In this document: positions 43,022-51,201 of the stretch, piece by piece
Layout: every line of letters starts with the position of its first letter
Position numbering within the stretch: position 1 is the stretch's first letter
Assembly: GCF_047303175.1 (NCBI RefSeq)
Contig: NZ_CP138945.1
Reading direction: 5' to 3' (one strand)
DNA: 64,000 nt
Source: Prochlorococcus_E sp000760215
Lineage (GTDB): Bacteria; Cyanobacteriota; Cyanobacteriia; PCC-6307; Cyanobiaceae
Translations under genes and position numbers: made by a program
The notes under the pieces: generated by a model
What the model saw: only the letters and a program-made list of their open reading frames with translations
Databases searched by the model: none
What the model was told of the DNA's origin: nothing

Positions 43022-44434
43022 CTACTGAATTATCTTGGTTAGAAGCCACGAAGCAGTTCGTAAATAAATCCAAACTCCAACCACATCAGTTGCTGTGGTG
43101 ATAAAAGGAGCTGACATTAAAGCTGGGTCCAGTCCCATCCTATGAAACAACAAAGGCAAAGAAGCCCCTGCCGTGGCTGCCAAAGTAGTTATAGCCAATA
43201 AACTAATACCAACAGCAGCGCCCACTAAAGGACCTTCTCCTTGCCACCATGCAAAAGGAACTACAAATAAAAGCATAAGCAATCCAAGCAATGCACCTGC
43301 AATCGTTTCCCGGAAAATCGCTTTTAAAAAACCTAAAGCTTGAATTCTTTGAGTACTTAACCCTCTAATAACAACTGTAGAACTTTGTGCCCCAATATTT
43401 CCACCAGTCCCTATCAATAAAGGAATAAAAGCTGCTAATAAAACTACTTGTCGTAATACATCACCATTAGATGCAATAACCTTTGTAGTTAATCCATTAG
43501 CAAAAACCAAAACAATCAACCAAACCACTCTCCTTCTAGCAACTGCAAACAAATTACTTTGAAAATAATCATCTTCATCTCCTGCCTGAACAGCTCCAGC
43601 TGCATAAATATCCCTAGTAGCTTCTTGTTCTATAACGTCAATAACATCATCAACAGTGACTATCCCAACTAATCGCTTTTCTCGATCAACGACTGGTAAG
43701 GCCAGAAAGTCATACCTTTGAATTGCCCTTGCAACTTCTTCTTGATCAGTATCTGTACGAACATTAACTACCTCTCTTGTCATTACGTCACCAATTGTTG
43801 TATCAGGATCTGCCGTCACCAAATCCCTTAAAGATAAAATTCCAGTTAAATGTCTCTCGCGATCTGTAACGTAAAGGCTATAAATTGTCTCAGTATAAGG
43901 TGCTTGCCTTCTAACAATATTTAAAGCATCAAAAGCAGTATGAAATTCCTTTAAATCAATAAATTCATTAGTCATTAATCTCCCAGCCGTTTCAGCCTCA
44001 TATCCCAACATTTGAGCAGTTACTCGCCTTTCTTCAGGACTTAATTCAGCCAACAATCTTCTAACTACCTTAGCAGGCAATTCATCAAATAATCTCACCC
44101 GGTCATCTGGTGACATCCTTTCAACTAATTCCAAAACCTCATTGGAGCGAAGTCGATCCAGAAGACTTTGTTGTACAGCAGCATCTAAATATTCGTAAAC
44201 TTCTATAGCCTCATTCTTATTTAATAATCTAAAAGCCAAAGCTTGCAAAATCAAAGGCAAACTGCCTATTGATTCCGCAATATCTACAGGCTGAACAGGC
44301 TCCAATAAAGTCTTAACGCCATCATAATTACCAGCAGCAAGCATTGCCTCAAGCTGTTGAGAAACCACCTCGGCTAAGTGAGGTCCATTTACAGATGAAT
44401 CATTACTAATAGATGTACCTATCTGTTCATTCAT
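43022..44434 (-). CDS. mgtE: Magnesium transporter MgtE
   Basis: MgtE is a dimeric Mg2+ channel gated by cytosolic Mg2+. The protein of about 470 residues shows the N-terminal superhelical domain (about 25-150) and two CBS domains (about 150-280, with Gly-Ile-Leu-Ser-Leu-Arg-Asp-Leu and Gly-Ile-Val-Thr-Val-Asp-Asp-Val). Five C-terminal membrane helices carry the pore Pro-Leu-Leu-Ile-Gly-Thr-Gly-Gly-Asn-Ile-Gly-Ala-Gln. An in-frame TTG at 44455 would add seven residues, and I prefer the ATG. It follows the crcB pair and precedes the sigma-factor gene. Confidence 0.94.
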   Translation of the reverse strand: MNEQIGTSISNDSSVNGPHLAEVVSQQLEAMLAAGNYDGVKTLLEPVQPVDIAESIGSLPLILQALAFRLLNKNEAIEVYEYLDAAVQQSLLDRLRSNEVLELVERMSPDDRVRLFDELPAKVVRRLLAELSPEERRVTAQMLGYEAETAGRLMTNEFIDLKEFHTAFDALNIVRRQAPYTETIYSLYVTDRERHLTGILSLRDLVTADPDTTIGDVMTREVVNVRTDTDQEEVARAIQRYDFLALPVVDREKRLVGIVTVDDVIDVIEQEATRDIYAAGAVQAGDEDDYFQSNLFAVARRRVVWLIVLVFANGLTTKVIASNGDVLRQVVLLAAFIPLLIGTGGNIGAQSSTVVIRGLSTQRIQALGFLKAIFRETIAGALLGLLMLLFVVPFAWWQGEGPLVGAAVGISLLAITTLAATAGASLPLLFHRMGLDPALMSAPFITTATDVVGVWIYLRTASWLLTKIIQ

Positions 44435-44466
44435 AGGCACACTGAAAGACCTCAAACATATTATGT

Positions 44467-44841
44467 CTATAAGGACGAAAATAATCGCCTAATTCTTTGA
44501 CCGATTAAAAAACCTAACGTTAAAGACAAAAAACCCGCAAGCATGGTGATGCAGATCAAACCTATTGCTTGAAACAATAAACCGCTATTAATCATTAAAA
44601 ATGCATCCAAAATCAGACCACTGAAAGTAGTTAAAGATGCACAAAAACCTAGTACCAAGAAAACTTGAAACCTAGAACTAATTGTGAATCCTGAAATCAA
44701 ACCAAGAAAACCAGATCCAAAAACATTAGCTATAAAATCATTGTTAACTTTAAAACGAAGCAAAGCACCTGAAATTGAGCCTATGCAAATCAAGAAAAAT
44801 TGATCCCTTCTCAGAACAAAATCATAGAAGCTCCTAAGCAT
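44467..44841 (-). CDS. crcB: Fluoride channel subunit CrcB/Fluc (second copy)
   Basis: CrcB/Fluc proteins form dual-topology dimeric fluoride channels that expel toxic F-. This 124-residue protein has four hydrophobic segments, Gly-Ala-Leu-Leu-Arg-Phe near residue 25 and the pore box Thr-Thr-Phe-Ser-Gly-Leu near 75. The usual second pore Phe is Leu here. It overlaps the upstream crcB copy by eight bases. Adjacent diverged copies usually form an antiparallel heterodimer. No fluoride riboswitch was recognised upstream. Confidence 0.87.
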   Translation of the reverse strand: MLRSFYDFVLRRDQFFLICIGSISGALLRFKVNNDFIANVFGSGFLGLISGFTISSRFQVFLVLGFCASLTTFSGLILDAFLMINSGLLFQAIGLICITMLAGFLSLTLGFLIGQRIRRLFSSL

Positions 44842-45229
44842 TTACACAATAAAAACCGAATAAAGCCATAATGATACCAATGAATATAGACACAAACAAA
44901 GAAAGAGATAGATCCATCCATCTATGGTTTAAATAATAGTGATGAAACTCAAAAATCAAAGAAGAGAAAGTACTAAAGCTTCCAAGCAAGCCTATGCTTA
45001 ACAATAAATAGAGAGGCTCATTATCTAATAAAAAATATGTTTTTTGTTGGAGTCCAAGTAAGATACCAAGCAAAAATGTGGCAATTGAATTGACTAACAA
45101 AACCCCATATAGATCTGATTTTGTATGTATAAAAATCTTTTTAGAAATTTGCATTCTTAAAATTGCACCTGGAGCAGCCCCAATTGCCACAAACAAAGAA
45201 GATCGATGATCTCCTAAGAAATTAAACAT
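44834..45229 (-). CDS. crcB: Fluoride channel subunit CrcB/Fluc (first copy)
   Basis: This 131-residue CrcB homologue has four hydrophobic segments, Gly-Ala-Ile-Leu-Arg-Met near residue 22 and the pore-type box Phe-Ser-Thr-Phe-Ser-Ser-Leu near 86. The Asn of the Val-Asn-Ser motif near 46 is conserved. Like its neighbour it has Leu where many Fluc proteins have the second Phe. It overlaps the secreted SH3-like gene upstream and the second crcB downstream by eight bases each, so translation is probably coupled and subunits made in equal amounts. Confidence 0.87.
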   Translation of the reverse strand: MFNFLGDHRSSLFVAIGAAPGAILRMQISKKIFIHTKSDLYGVLLVNSIATFLLGILLGLQQKTYFLLDNEPLYLLLSIGLLGSFSTFSSLIFEFHHYYLNHRWMDLSLSLFVSIFIGIIMALFGFYCVNA

Positions 45230-45560
45230 TTATCCATCCACGTCTAGTTGACAAAGAAGGTCTATCAATCAATCCCAAGTTAGGTAATTGAACCTGCAAC
45301 CAACTGTTACCCTCTTCAGGGTGCCAAAGACGTATTACTCTAAGATGAGTCCCTAATTCTAATGTAAATAAAGAAGGCGCAGAGATATGAGGACTAGTAC
45401 GCAAAACACAAGAGTTACCAACAATAAAAAATTCCATTTCTTTAGAATTAGAAATTTCTAACTTGCTTCTAGTAGCTCCTCCGGCTGGTAAAGCAATAGG
45501 TGCAAATAACGCAAGGCTTAACAAGCATCCCCAATGAAAACAGAATTTCATATTTATCAT
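45222..45560 (-). CDS. Secreted SH3-like (bacterial SH3) domain protein
   Basis: The 112-residue protein has an N-terminal signal peptide (hydrophobic run about residues 8-25, Ala-Gly-Gly-Ala cleavage region). A small beta-rich domain follows with Ser-Cys-Val-Leu-Arg-Thr-Ser-Pro and Gly-Thr-His-Leu-Arg-Val-Ile-Arg-Leu-Trp, like bacterial SH3 domains that bind peptidoglycan. Its ATG overlaps the gyrB stop (TAATG) and its end overlaps crcB. A second ATG lies three codons in. No function is known; the periplasm is inferred. Confidence 0.7.
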   Translation of the reverse strand: MINMKFCFHWGCLLSLALFAPIALPAGGATRSKLEISNSKEMEFFIVGNSCVLRTSPHISAPSLFTLELGTHLRVIRLWHPEEGNSWLQVQLPNLGLIDRPSLSTRRGWINV

Positions 45561-47533
45561 TAAATATCTAATGAAGCCATATCTAGTTCAAGGCTATGAG
45601 TCTCTATAAATTCCCTTCGAGGAGCAACTTTGTCACCCATAAGAATGGTAAAAATTCGATCGGCTTCCAAAGCATCTTCAATCTCAACTCTCTTCATCGT
45701 CCTAGTTGAAGGATCCATAGTGGTTTCCCATAATTGTTTTGGCATCATTTCCCCTAAACCCTTAAACCGCTGAATAGTGTAATTTGCTTTTTCACCAAAA
45801 CCAGCAATAGTTTTCTTCAAGTCTCCCTCTGTATAACAATATTTGTGATTCTTTCCTCTTTCAATTTTATATAGAGGTGGGCAAGCAATGTAAACATAAC
45901 CACCCTCAACTAATTCTTTCTGGTAGCGATAAAAAAATGTAAGCAAAAGGGTACGGATATGAGCTCCATCAACATCAGCATCAGTCATTATTACAACACG
46001 GTGATATCTAAGATTTTTCAAAGAGAACTCTTCTCCTTTAATTCCCAAACCAAGACCAGTAATAAGAGCCTGGATTTCTGTGTTTTTATAGATCTTTGCA
46101 TCATCAGTTTTTTCAATATTTAATATCTTTCCTCTCAAAGGAAGAATTGCTTGAAACCTTCTATCCCGGCCTTGTTTTGCTGAACCGCCAGCTGAATCCC
46201 CCTCAACTATGTAAATCTCTGATTCTGATGGATCTCGAGAACTACAGTCAGCTAATTTACCTGGGAGAGTGGTGCTCTCTAGGACACTTTTTCTTCGAAC
46301 CAGTTCACGTGCTCGCCTAGCTGCTTCAGCTGCATTAAAAGCTTGAATGGCTTTCTCTAGAATTAAATCAATTACAGATGGATTGAATTCTAGATATTGT
46401 CCTAAGGATTCTCCAACCAGACTATCTACTATTCCTCTAACCTCAGTATTCCCTAATTTAGTTTTTGTCTGCCCCTCAAATTCAGGTTCAGGCACTTTCA
46501 CAGAAAGAACAACAGTTAAACCTTCTCTAATATTTTCGCCCGCCAGATTTGAATCACCTTCCTTACGTTTCCCTCGTTTTCGAGCAAAAGAATTAAGTGT
46601 CCGCGTTAATACTGTTTTTAATCCCTCTATATGAGTACCTCCATCAACAGTACGAATATTATTTGCAAAACCAAGAATGCTATCCGAATAAGCATCAATA
46701 CACCATTGCAGTGCAGCTTCTACCTGAACTCCATCTTTTTCAGCATTTACATAAATAATTTCTGGATGCAATGCATCTTTTTCAGAGTTCATATAAGCAA
46801 CATATTCTTTTATTCCTCCCTCATAAAAATAAACTTCTTCATAGCTATTTTCTTTTATCTCAGAAGTCCTTTTCCTTTCATCACGAAAAACGATACGAAC
46901 TCCTCCATTTAGATAAGCAAGCTCTCTTAATCTTGATGATAAAACTGAATAATCAAAAACAATTCCATTAGTAAATATTTCAGTATCAGGTTTAAAATTA
47001 ACTTTTGTTCCTGTATCTTTTTGATCTGATAGTTGTTTCTCAGAACGAAGATTTCCTATAGGAGCTCCTCTTTCGAATCTTTGAGTATGAACTTTACCTT
47101 GCCTTTTCACGGTAACTTCTACCCATTCACTTAGTGCATTTACTACCGAAACACCAACCCCATGCAAACCTCCAGAAACCTTGTAACCTCCACTACCAAA
47201 CTTGCCACCAGCATGAAGAACAGTAAGCACAGTCTCTAATGCACTTTTGCCAGTTTTAGGATGTATATCAGTTGGGATTCCTCTTCCATTATCGCTAATA
47301 GATGCAGAACCATCGGCACAAAGAACCACAACAATCTCATTACAATGCCCTGCAAGAGCTTCATCTACAGCATTATCAACAACCTCATAAACAAGATGAT
47401 GCAAACCCCTAGGACCAGTAGAACCTATATACATCCCTGGTCTTTTCCTTACAGGTTCCAAGCCTTCAAGAACTTGAATCTGTTCAGCGCCATAGGCGGC
47501 TTGAATCTTTTTAACCTTGGAGTCTTCGCTCAT
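45560..47533 (-). CDS. gyrB: DNA gyrase subunit B
   Basis: GyrB supplies the ATPase of gyrase, which introduces negative supercoils. The 657-residue protein has the GHKL ATP site (Glu-Val-Val-Asp-Asn-Ala-Val-Asp-Glu-Ala near 49, Gly-Leu-His-Gly-Val-Gly near 123). The TOPRIM domain has Glu-Gly-Asp-Ser-Ala-Gly-Gly-Ser-Ala and Asp-Ala-Asp-Val-Asp-Gly-Ala-His. It lacks the extra domain of E. coli GyrB (804 residues), normal for cyanobacteria. It heads a leftward string of overlapping genes and diverges from miaA. Confidence 0.97.
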   Translation of the reverse strand: MSEDSKVKKIQAAYGAEQIQVLEGLEPVRKRPGMYIGSTGPRGLHHLVYEVVDNAVDEALAGHCNEIVVVLCADGSASISDNGRGIPTDIHPKTGKSALETVLTVLHAGGKFGSGGYKVSGGLHGVGVSVVNALSEWVEVTVKRQGKVHTQRFERGAPIGNLRSEKQLSDQKDTGTKVNFKPDTEIFTNGIVFDYSVLSSRLRELAYLNGGVRIVFRDERKRTSEIKENSYEEVYFYEGGIKEYVAYMNSEKDALHPEIIYVNAEKDGVQVEAALQWCIDAYSDSILGFANNIRTVDGGTHIEGLKTVLTRTLNSFARKRGKRKEGDSNLAGENIREGLTVVLSVKVPEPEFEGQTKTKLGNTEVRGIVDSLVGESLGQYLEFNPSVIDLILEKAIQAFNAAEAARRARELVRRKSVLESTTLPGKLADCSSRDPSESEIYIVEGDSAGGSAKQGRDRRFQAILPLRGKILNIEKTDDAKIYKNTEIQALITGLGLGIKGEEFSLKNLRYHRVVIMTDADVDGAHIRTLLLTFFYRYQKELVEGGYVYIACPPLYKIERGKNHKYCYTEGDLKKTIAGFGEKANYTIQRFKGLGEMMPKQLWETTMDPSTRTMKRVEIEDALEADRIFTILMGDKVAPRREFIETHSLELDMASLDI

Positions 47534-47708
47534 TCGCCTAAAAAATGCCCAGGAAAGGTGTTTTTACAAAATTCATTTACCAAGAAACCTTATTCAACCT
47601 GGAAAATTCAATCTACCACTGGTAACCAAGAAAGGCTTGCAAGAAATTACTAAAAGAACAAAAATCCTTTCTAAATAGAGAATTATGACCATCTACTAAG
47701 CAGCCTTT

Positions 47709-48608
47709 ATGCCCAAGTCAAAACCAGTTGTCATAGTGTTACTTGGGCCAACAGCAAGTGGGAAAACTGAACTTGCCATTCAAATAGCAAAGCAAATAAA
47801 AGTCAGTATTCATAATATTGATTCCCGCCAGTTATATAAAGGGATGGATATTGGTACTGCAAAACCAACTTTAGAACAGCAAAAAGAAATAAAGCATCAT
47901 TTATTAGATCTAAAGGAACCTAACAATCCAATCACATTAAAAGAATTCAAAAAAGAAGCTGAATCTAATCTCACAAAAATCATTGGAAAAGAAAAAATTG
48001 GATTTCTGGTAGGTGGTAGTGGTCTTTATTTAAAAGCTTTGACCAGTGGACTATGTCCACCTGCAGTACCTCCCCAGAAGCAGTTGAGGAAATATCTTAC
48101 TGAAATTGGGCAAAAGGAATGTCACCAATTGCTTGAGAAATGTGATCCTTGTGCATCCAGAAAAATTGCGCCAAAAGACACCACTAGAACAATCAGAGCA
48201 TTAGAAGTATTTTATGCAACTGGTAAAAGAATAAGCTCTTTGCAATCTTCCCAACCTCCAGATTGGAACTTAATTGAACTGGGACTGAACCCAAGCAACC
48301 TTCATCAAAGAATTGCTAAAAGAACAATAAAATTATTTAACAATGGTCTAATTGAAGAAACAAAACAATTAATCCACAAATATGGGGAGAAACTGCCTTT
48401 GCTGCAAACAATTGGTTATGAGGAAGCTCTAAAAGTCGTTAAAGGATCTTATTCATTATCTGAAGCAATAGAAAAAACAACAGTCAGAACTAATCAATTT
48501 GCCAAGAGACAAAGGACTTGGTTCCGAAAGCAACATAACCCAAAATGGCTAAATGAAAAAAACTCTCTTGAAGAAGCTCTCTCTTTTATCCAAAACGGTA
48601 TAGGGTGA
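47709..48608 (+). CDS. miaA: tRNA dimethylallyltransferase
   Basis: MiaA adds a dimethylallyl group to A37 of tRNAs reading UNN codons. The 299-residue protein starts with the P-loop Gly-Pro-Thr-Ala-Ser-Gly-Lys-Thr-Glu near 13. The substrate residues Asp-Ser-Arg-Gln-Leu-Tyr-Lys-Gly-Met-Asp-Ile-Gly-Thr-Ala-Lys-Pro and Val-Gly-Gly-Ser-Gly-Leu-Tyr follow. The C-terminal Lys-Arg-Gln-Arg-Thr-Trp-Phe-Arg motif is intact. It diverges from gyrB over 175 bases and precedes infC by 64 bases on the same strand. Confidence 0.96.
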   Translation: MPKSKPVVIVLLGPTASGKTELAIQIAKQIKVSIHNIDSRQLYKGMDIGTAKPTLEQQKEIKHHLLDLKEPNNPITLKEFKKEAESNLTKIIGKEKIGFLVGGSGLYLKALTSGLCPPAVPPQKQLRKYLTEIGQKECHQLLEKCDPCASRKIAPKDTTRTIRALEVFYATGKRISSLQSSQPPDWNLIELGLNPSNLHQRIAKRTIKLFNNGLIEETKQLIHKYGEKLPLLQTIGYEEALKVVKGSYSLSEAIEKTTVRTNQFAKRQRTWFRKQHNPKWLNEKNSLEEALSFIQNGIG

Positions 48609-48672
48609 AGTAAGTAGATGCAAAATTGGGCTAATTCCTCATTTCTTCTGCTTTGTTCCATCAACACATTGA

Positions 48673-49281
48673 ATGCCACCACGTCCCCGGTTTGATCGTC
48701 GAGCTCCTGTTCGAGAGCTCCCAAACATTAATGAAAGGATTAAATATCCAAACCTCAGGGTAGTTGATGCTGACGGAGCTCAGCTTGGAGTTATTAGTCG
48801 TGAAGAAGCATTAGAGGTAGCTCAAGATAGAGAGCTTGATCTTGTTTTAGTTAGTGAAAAGGCTGATCCTCCCGTTTGCAGGATCATGAACTATGGGAAA
48901 TTTAAATTCGAACAAGAGAAGAAAGCAAAAGAAGCAAAGAAGAAATCTCATCAAACTGAGGTTAAGGAAGTAAAAATGCGCTACAAAATTGATCAGCATG
49001 ATTATCAAGTTCGTATTGGCCAAGCAACGCGCTTTCTTAAGGCAGGAGATAAAGTTAAATGCACAGTAATTTTTAGAGGTAGAGAGATTCAACATACAAA
49101 TCTTGCAGAATCACTTCTTGCCCGAATGGCTAAAGACTTAGAAGAGCAGGCTGAAATTCAGCAAGCAGCAAAAAGAGAAGGTAGAAATATGATTATGTTT
49201 TTAACACCGAGAAAAACCCCTCTTATAAAAAAAGAAAAAGAAGAGGAAGTTAATTCCAAAGCAAAAAGAACTATTGAATAA
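48673..49281 (+). CDS. infC: Translation initiation factor IF-3
   Basis: IF-3 keeps 30S subunits free and checks start-codon pairing. The 202-residue protein has the N domain (Asn-Ile-Asn-Glu-Arg-Ile near 18, Pro-Pro-Val-Cys-Arg-Ile-Met-Asn-Tyr-Gly near 71) and linker Lys-Ala-Lys-Glu-Ala-Lys-Lys-Lys. The C domain has Lys-Phe-Leu-Lys-Ala-Gly-Asp-Lys-Val-Lys and Phe-Arg-Gly-Arg-Glu. Its start is an ordinary ATG rather than the rare AUU of E. coli. rpmI and rplT, its usual partners, are not here. Confidence 0.96.
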   Translation: MPPRPRFDRRAPVRELPNINERIKYPNLRVVDADGAQLGVISREEALEVAQDRELDLVLVSEKADPPVCRIMNYGKFKFEQEKKAKEAKKKSHQTEVKEVKMRYKIDQHDYQVRIGQATRFLKAGDKVKCTVIFRGREIQHTNLAESLLARMAKDLEEQAEIQQAAKREGRNMIMFLTPRKTPLIKKEKEEEVNSKAKRTIE

Positions 49282-49379
49282 GCGCTCCCAGAATTATTTG
49301 ATATAGCTAGAGAAAAAATAATATTTCATTAAAATCTTTTTATTGCTCAAATGAATTGAGAACCTGTCACATAAGCTTA

Positions 49380-49399
49380 GGACAAACATTTAATTGTCC
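49380..49399. repeat. Inverted repeat upstream of the GntR-type regulator
   Basis: GGACAA-ACATTTAA-TTGTCC, a six-base-pair inverted repeat with an eight-base spacer, lies about 50 bases before the regulator's start. The size and spacing would suit a dimeric regulator's operator, perhaps autoregulatory. A chance hairpin cannot be excluded. Confidence 0.35.
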
Positions 49400-49449
49400 C
49401 CCAAGCATTATTTGAGTATCGTGGCCTCATTGAAACTTGACATAAAGGT

Positions 49450-50433
49450 GTGAAATACCATATTCAGCAGGAGAGTGACATCCCTGCATCAACGCAACTT
49501 TATAATCAAATTTGTTTTGCTATAGCTGCAAGACACTATCCTCCAGCTCATAGACTACCTAGTACAAGACAATTAGCTATGCAGACGGGATTGCATAGAA
49601 ATACAATCAGCAAAGTATATCGTCAGTTAGAAACTGATGGAGTTGTAGAAGCAATAGCTGGATCAGGGATTTATGTTAGGGACCAAAAAAAACGAGAATC
49701 ACAAAACTCTAATAATTTTAGGAAAAAAGCAATTACTGATTTAGACCATGAAGTAAGAAAAAGTGTTGATGAACTTCTTAATTCTGGATGCACGCTACAA
49801 CAAACAAGAGAACTGTTTACTCAAGAGATCGACTGGAGGCTGCGTTGCGGAGCAAGGGTATTAGTTAGTACTCCTAGAGAGGACCTAGGTGCATCAATGT
49901 TAATAGCAGAAGAATTAGAACCGAATCTTGATGTACCCATAGAAGTAGTACCAATGGAAGAATTAGAAGGAGTACTTGAAAGTTCGAACATTGGGACAGT
50001 CGTCACTAGCCGCTATTTTCTTCAACCATTAGAAGAAGTAGCAAAAAGGCATGGTGTCCGAGCAATTGCTGTAGACCTAAGTGATTTTGACAAAGAGCTT
50101 GCAATGCTTAAAGAATTACGGTCCGGTAGTTGTGTAGGCATTGTGAGCATTAGCCCAGGAATACTTCGTGCAGCAGAAGTGATCTTGCACAGTATGCGAG
50201 GTAATGAATTATTACTGATGACTGCAAATCCTGATGTAGGGAGTCGTTTATTAGCACTTCTAAGAGCAGCTAATTACGTTCTATGCGATAGTCCTAGTCT
50301 TCCTTTAGTAGAACACACCATTCGTCAAAACCGATCACAACTAATTCGTATGCCACAAGTGCATTGTGCTGAAAAGTATCTCAGTGAATCCACTTTAGAA
50401 CGACTAAAAAAAGAAATCGGTCTTCTTAAATAA
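49450..50433 (+). CDS. GntR-family transcriptional regulator with a distinctive C-terminal domain
   Basis: The 327-residue protein has a GntR winged helix-turn-helix over residues 10-78 (Leu-Pro-Ser-Thr-Arg-Gln-Leu-Ala, Arg-Asn-Thr-Ile-Ser-Lys-Val-Tyr-Arg-Gln-Leu, Gly-Ser-Gly-Ile-Tyr). The remaining about 230 residues are alternating helix/strand and resemble neither the FCD, UTRA nor aminotransferase-like effector domains. They suggest a Rossmann- or periplasmic-binding-like ligand fold. The start is GTG at 49450. It precedes cysE by 21 bases on the same strand. The ligand and regulon are unknown. Confidence 0.85.
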   Translation: MKYHIQQESDIPASTQLYNQICFAIAARHYPPAHRLPSTRQLAMQTGLHRNTISKVYRQLETDGVVEAIAGSGIYVRDQKKRESQNSNNFRKKAITDLDHEVRKSVDELLNSGCTLQQTRELFTQEIDWRLRCGARVLVSTPREDLGASMLIAEELEPNLDVPIEVVPMEELEGVLESSNIGTVVTSRYFLQPLEEVAKRHGVRAIAVDLSDFDKELAMLKELRSGSCVGIVSISPGILRAAEVILHSMRGNELLLMTANPDVGSRLLALLRAANYVLCDSPSLPLVEHTIRQNRSQLIRMPQVHCAEKYLSESTLERLKKEIGLLK

Positions 50434-50454
50434 CACACTTCTTTCTTTGAGCAA

Positions 50455-51201
50455 ATGCTTAAAGCTTTTTCTTCAGATCTAGCAATTATCCGTGAAAGAG
50501 ATCCTGCAGCAAGGGGTCTTTTGGAAATAATACTTTGTTACCCAGGTTTTCAAGCTTTAGTACTTCACCGTATTAGCCATAAACTTTGGAAGCTAGGGCT
50601 ACCGCTTATCCCAAGAATTATTAGTCAAATCAATAGAACTTTTACTGGTATTGAAATCCATCCTGGAGCGAAAATCGGTAAAGGAGTCTTTATAGACCAT
50701 GGGATGGGTGTTGTTATAGGGGAAACAACTGAAATAGGAAATAATTGCCTGTTATATCAAGGAGTAACACTAGGTGGGACAGGGAAAAGCCATGGCAAAA
50801 GACATCCAACCCTCTCAGCAAATGTAGTAGTAGGCGCTGGAGCAAAAGTTCTAGGAGCTATAACAGTTGGTGCAAATACAAGGATTGGAGCAGGATCAGT
50901 GGTGGTAAGAGATGTTGCTGAAGACAGCACGGTAGTAGGAGTTCCTGGACGAATTATTCACCAAAGTGGTGTTCGTATTAACCCTCTAGCGCATTCAGCT
51001 CTTCCAGATGCTGAAGCGTCAGTAATTAGAAATTTAATGGAAAGAATTGATCATTTAGAAAGTCAAGTGCAAATTCTAAATAACAATCTCAATGAAATCA
51101 GCAATGGCAATTTACCCGATAATATATCACCAGGAAAATCGCAAAGTCTTAAAGATCGAGAAATTATTGAATTTCTAGGAGATAAACTAGATGAAGAATA
51201 G
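50455..51201 (+). CDS. cysE: Serine O-acetyltransferase
   Basis: CysE acetylates serine to O-acetylserine, the acceptor for sulfide in cysteine synthesis. The 248-residue protein has the left-handed beta-helix of hexapeptide repeats (about 70-175). It includes Gly-Ile-Glu-Ile-His-Pro-Gly-Ala, Phe-Ile-Asp-His-Gly-Met-Gly-Val and Gly-Gly-Thr-Gly, with catalytic Asp and His in Asp-His-Gly. A C-terminal helical extension of about 60 residues ends in Glu-Glu. It follows the GntR-type regulator by 21 bases, so they may share a transcript, and its stop abuts convergent secA. Confidence 0.95.
   Translation: MLKAFSSDLAIIRERDPAARGLLEIILCYPGFQALVLHRISHKLWKLGLPLIPRIISQINRTFTGIEIHPGAKIGKGVFIDHGMGVVIGETTEIGNNCLLYQGVTLGGTGKSHGKRHPTLSANVVVGAGAKVLGAITVGANTRIGAGSVVVRDVAEDSTVVGVPGRIIHQSGVRINPLAHSALPDAEASVIRNLMERIDHLESQVQILNNNLNEISNGNLPDNISPGKSQSLKDREIIEFLGDKLDEE

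Noticed and set aside
46631..46912. 93-codon plus-strand frame inside gyrB
   Set aside because: Antisense shadow of gyrB, with Phe/Ile/Asn-rich composition typical of reverse-frame AT-rich sequence.
47544..47627. 27-codon plus-strand frame in the gyrB-miaA spacer
   Set aside because: No ribosome site and no recognisable feature. Such short frames are expected by chance.
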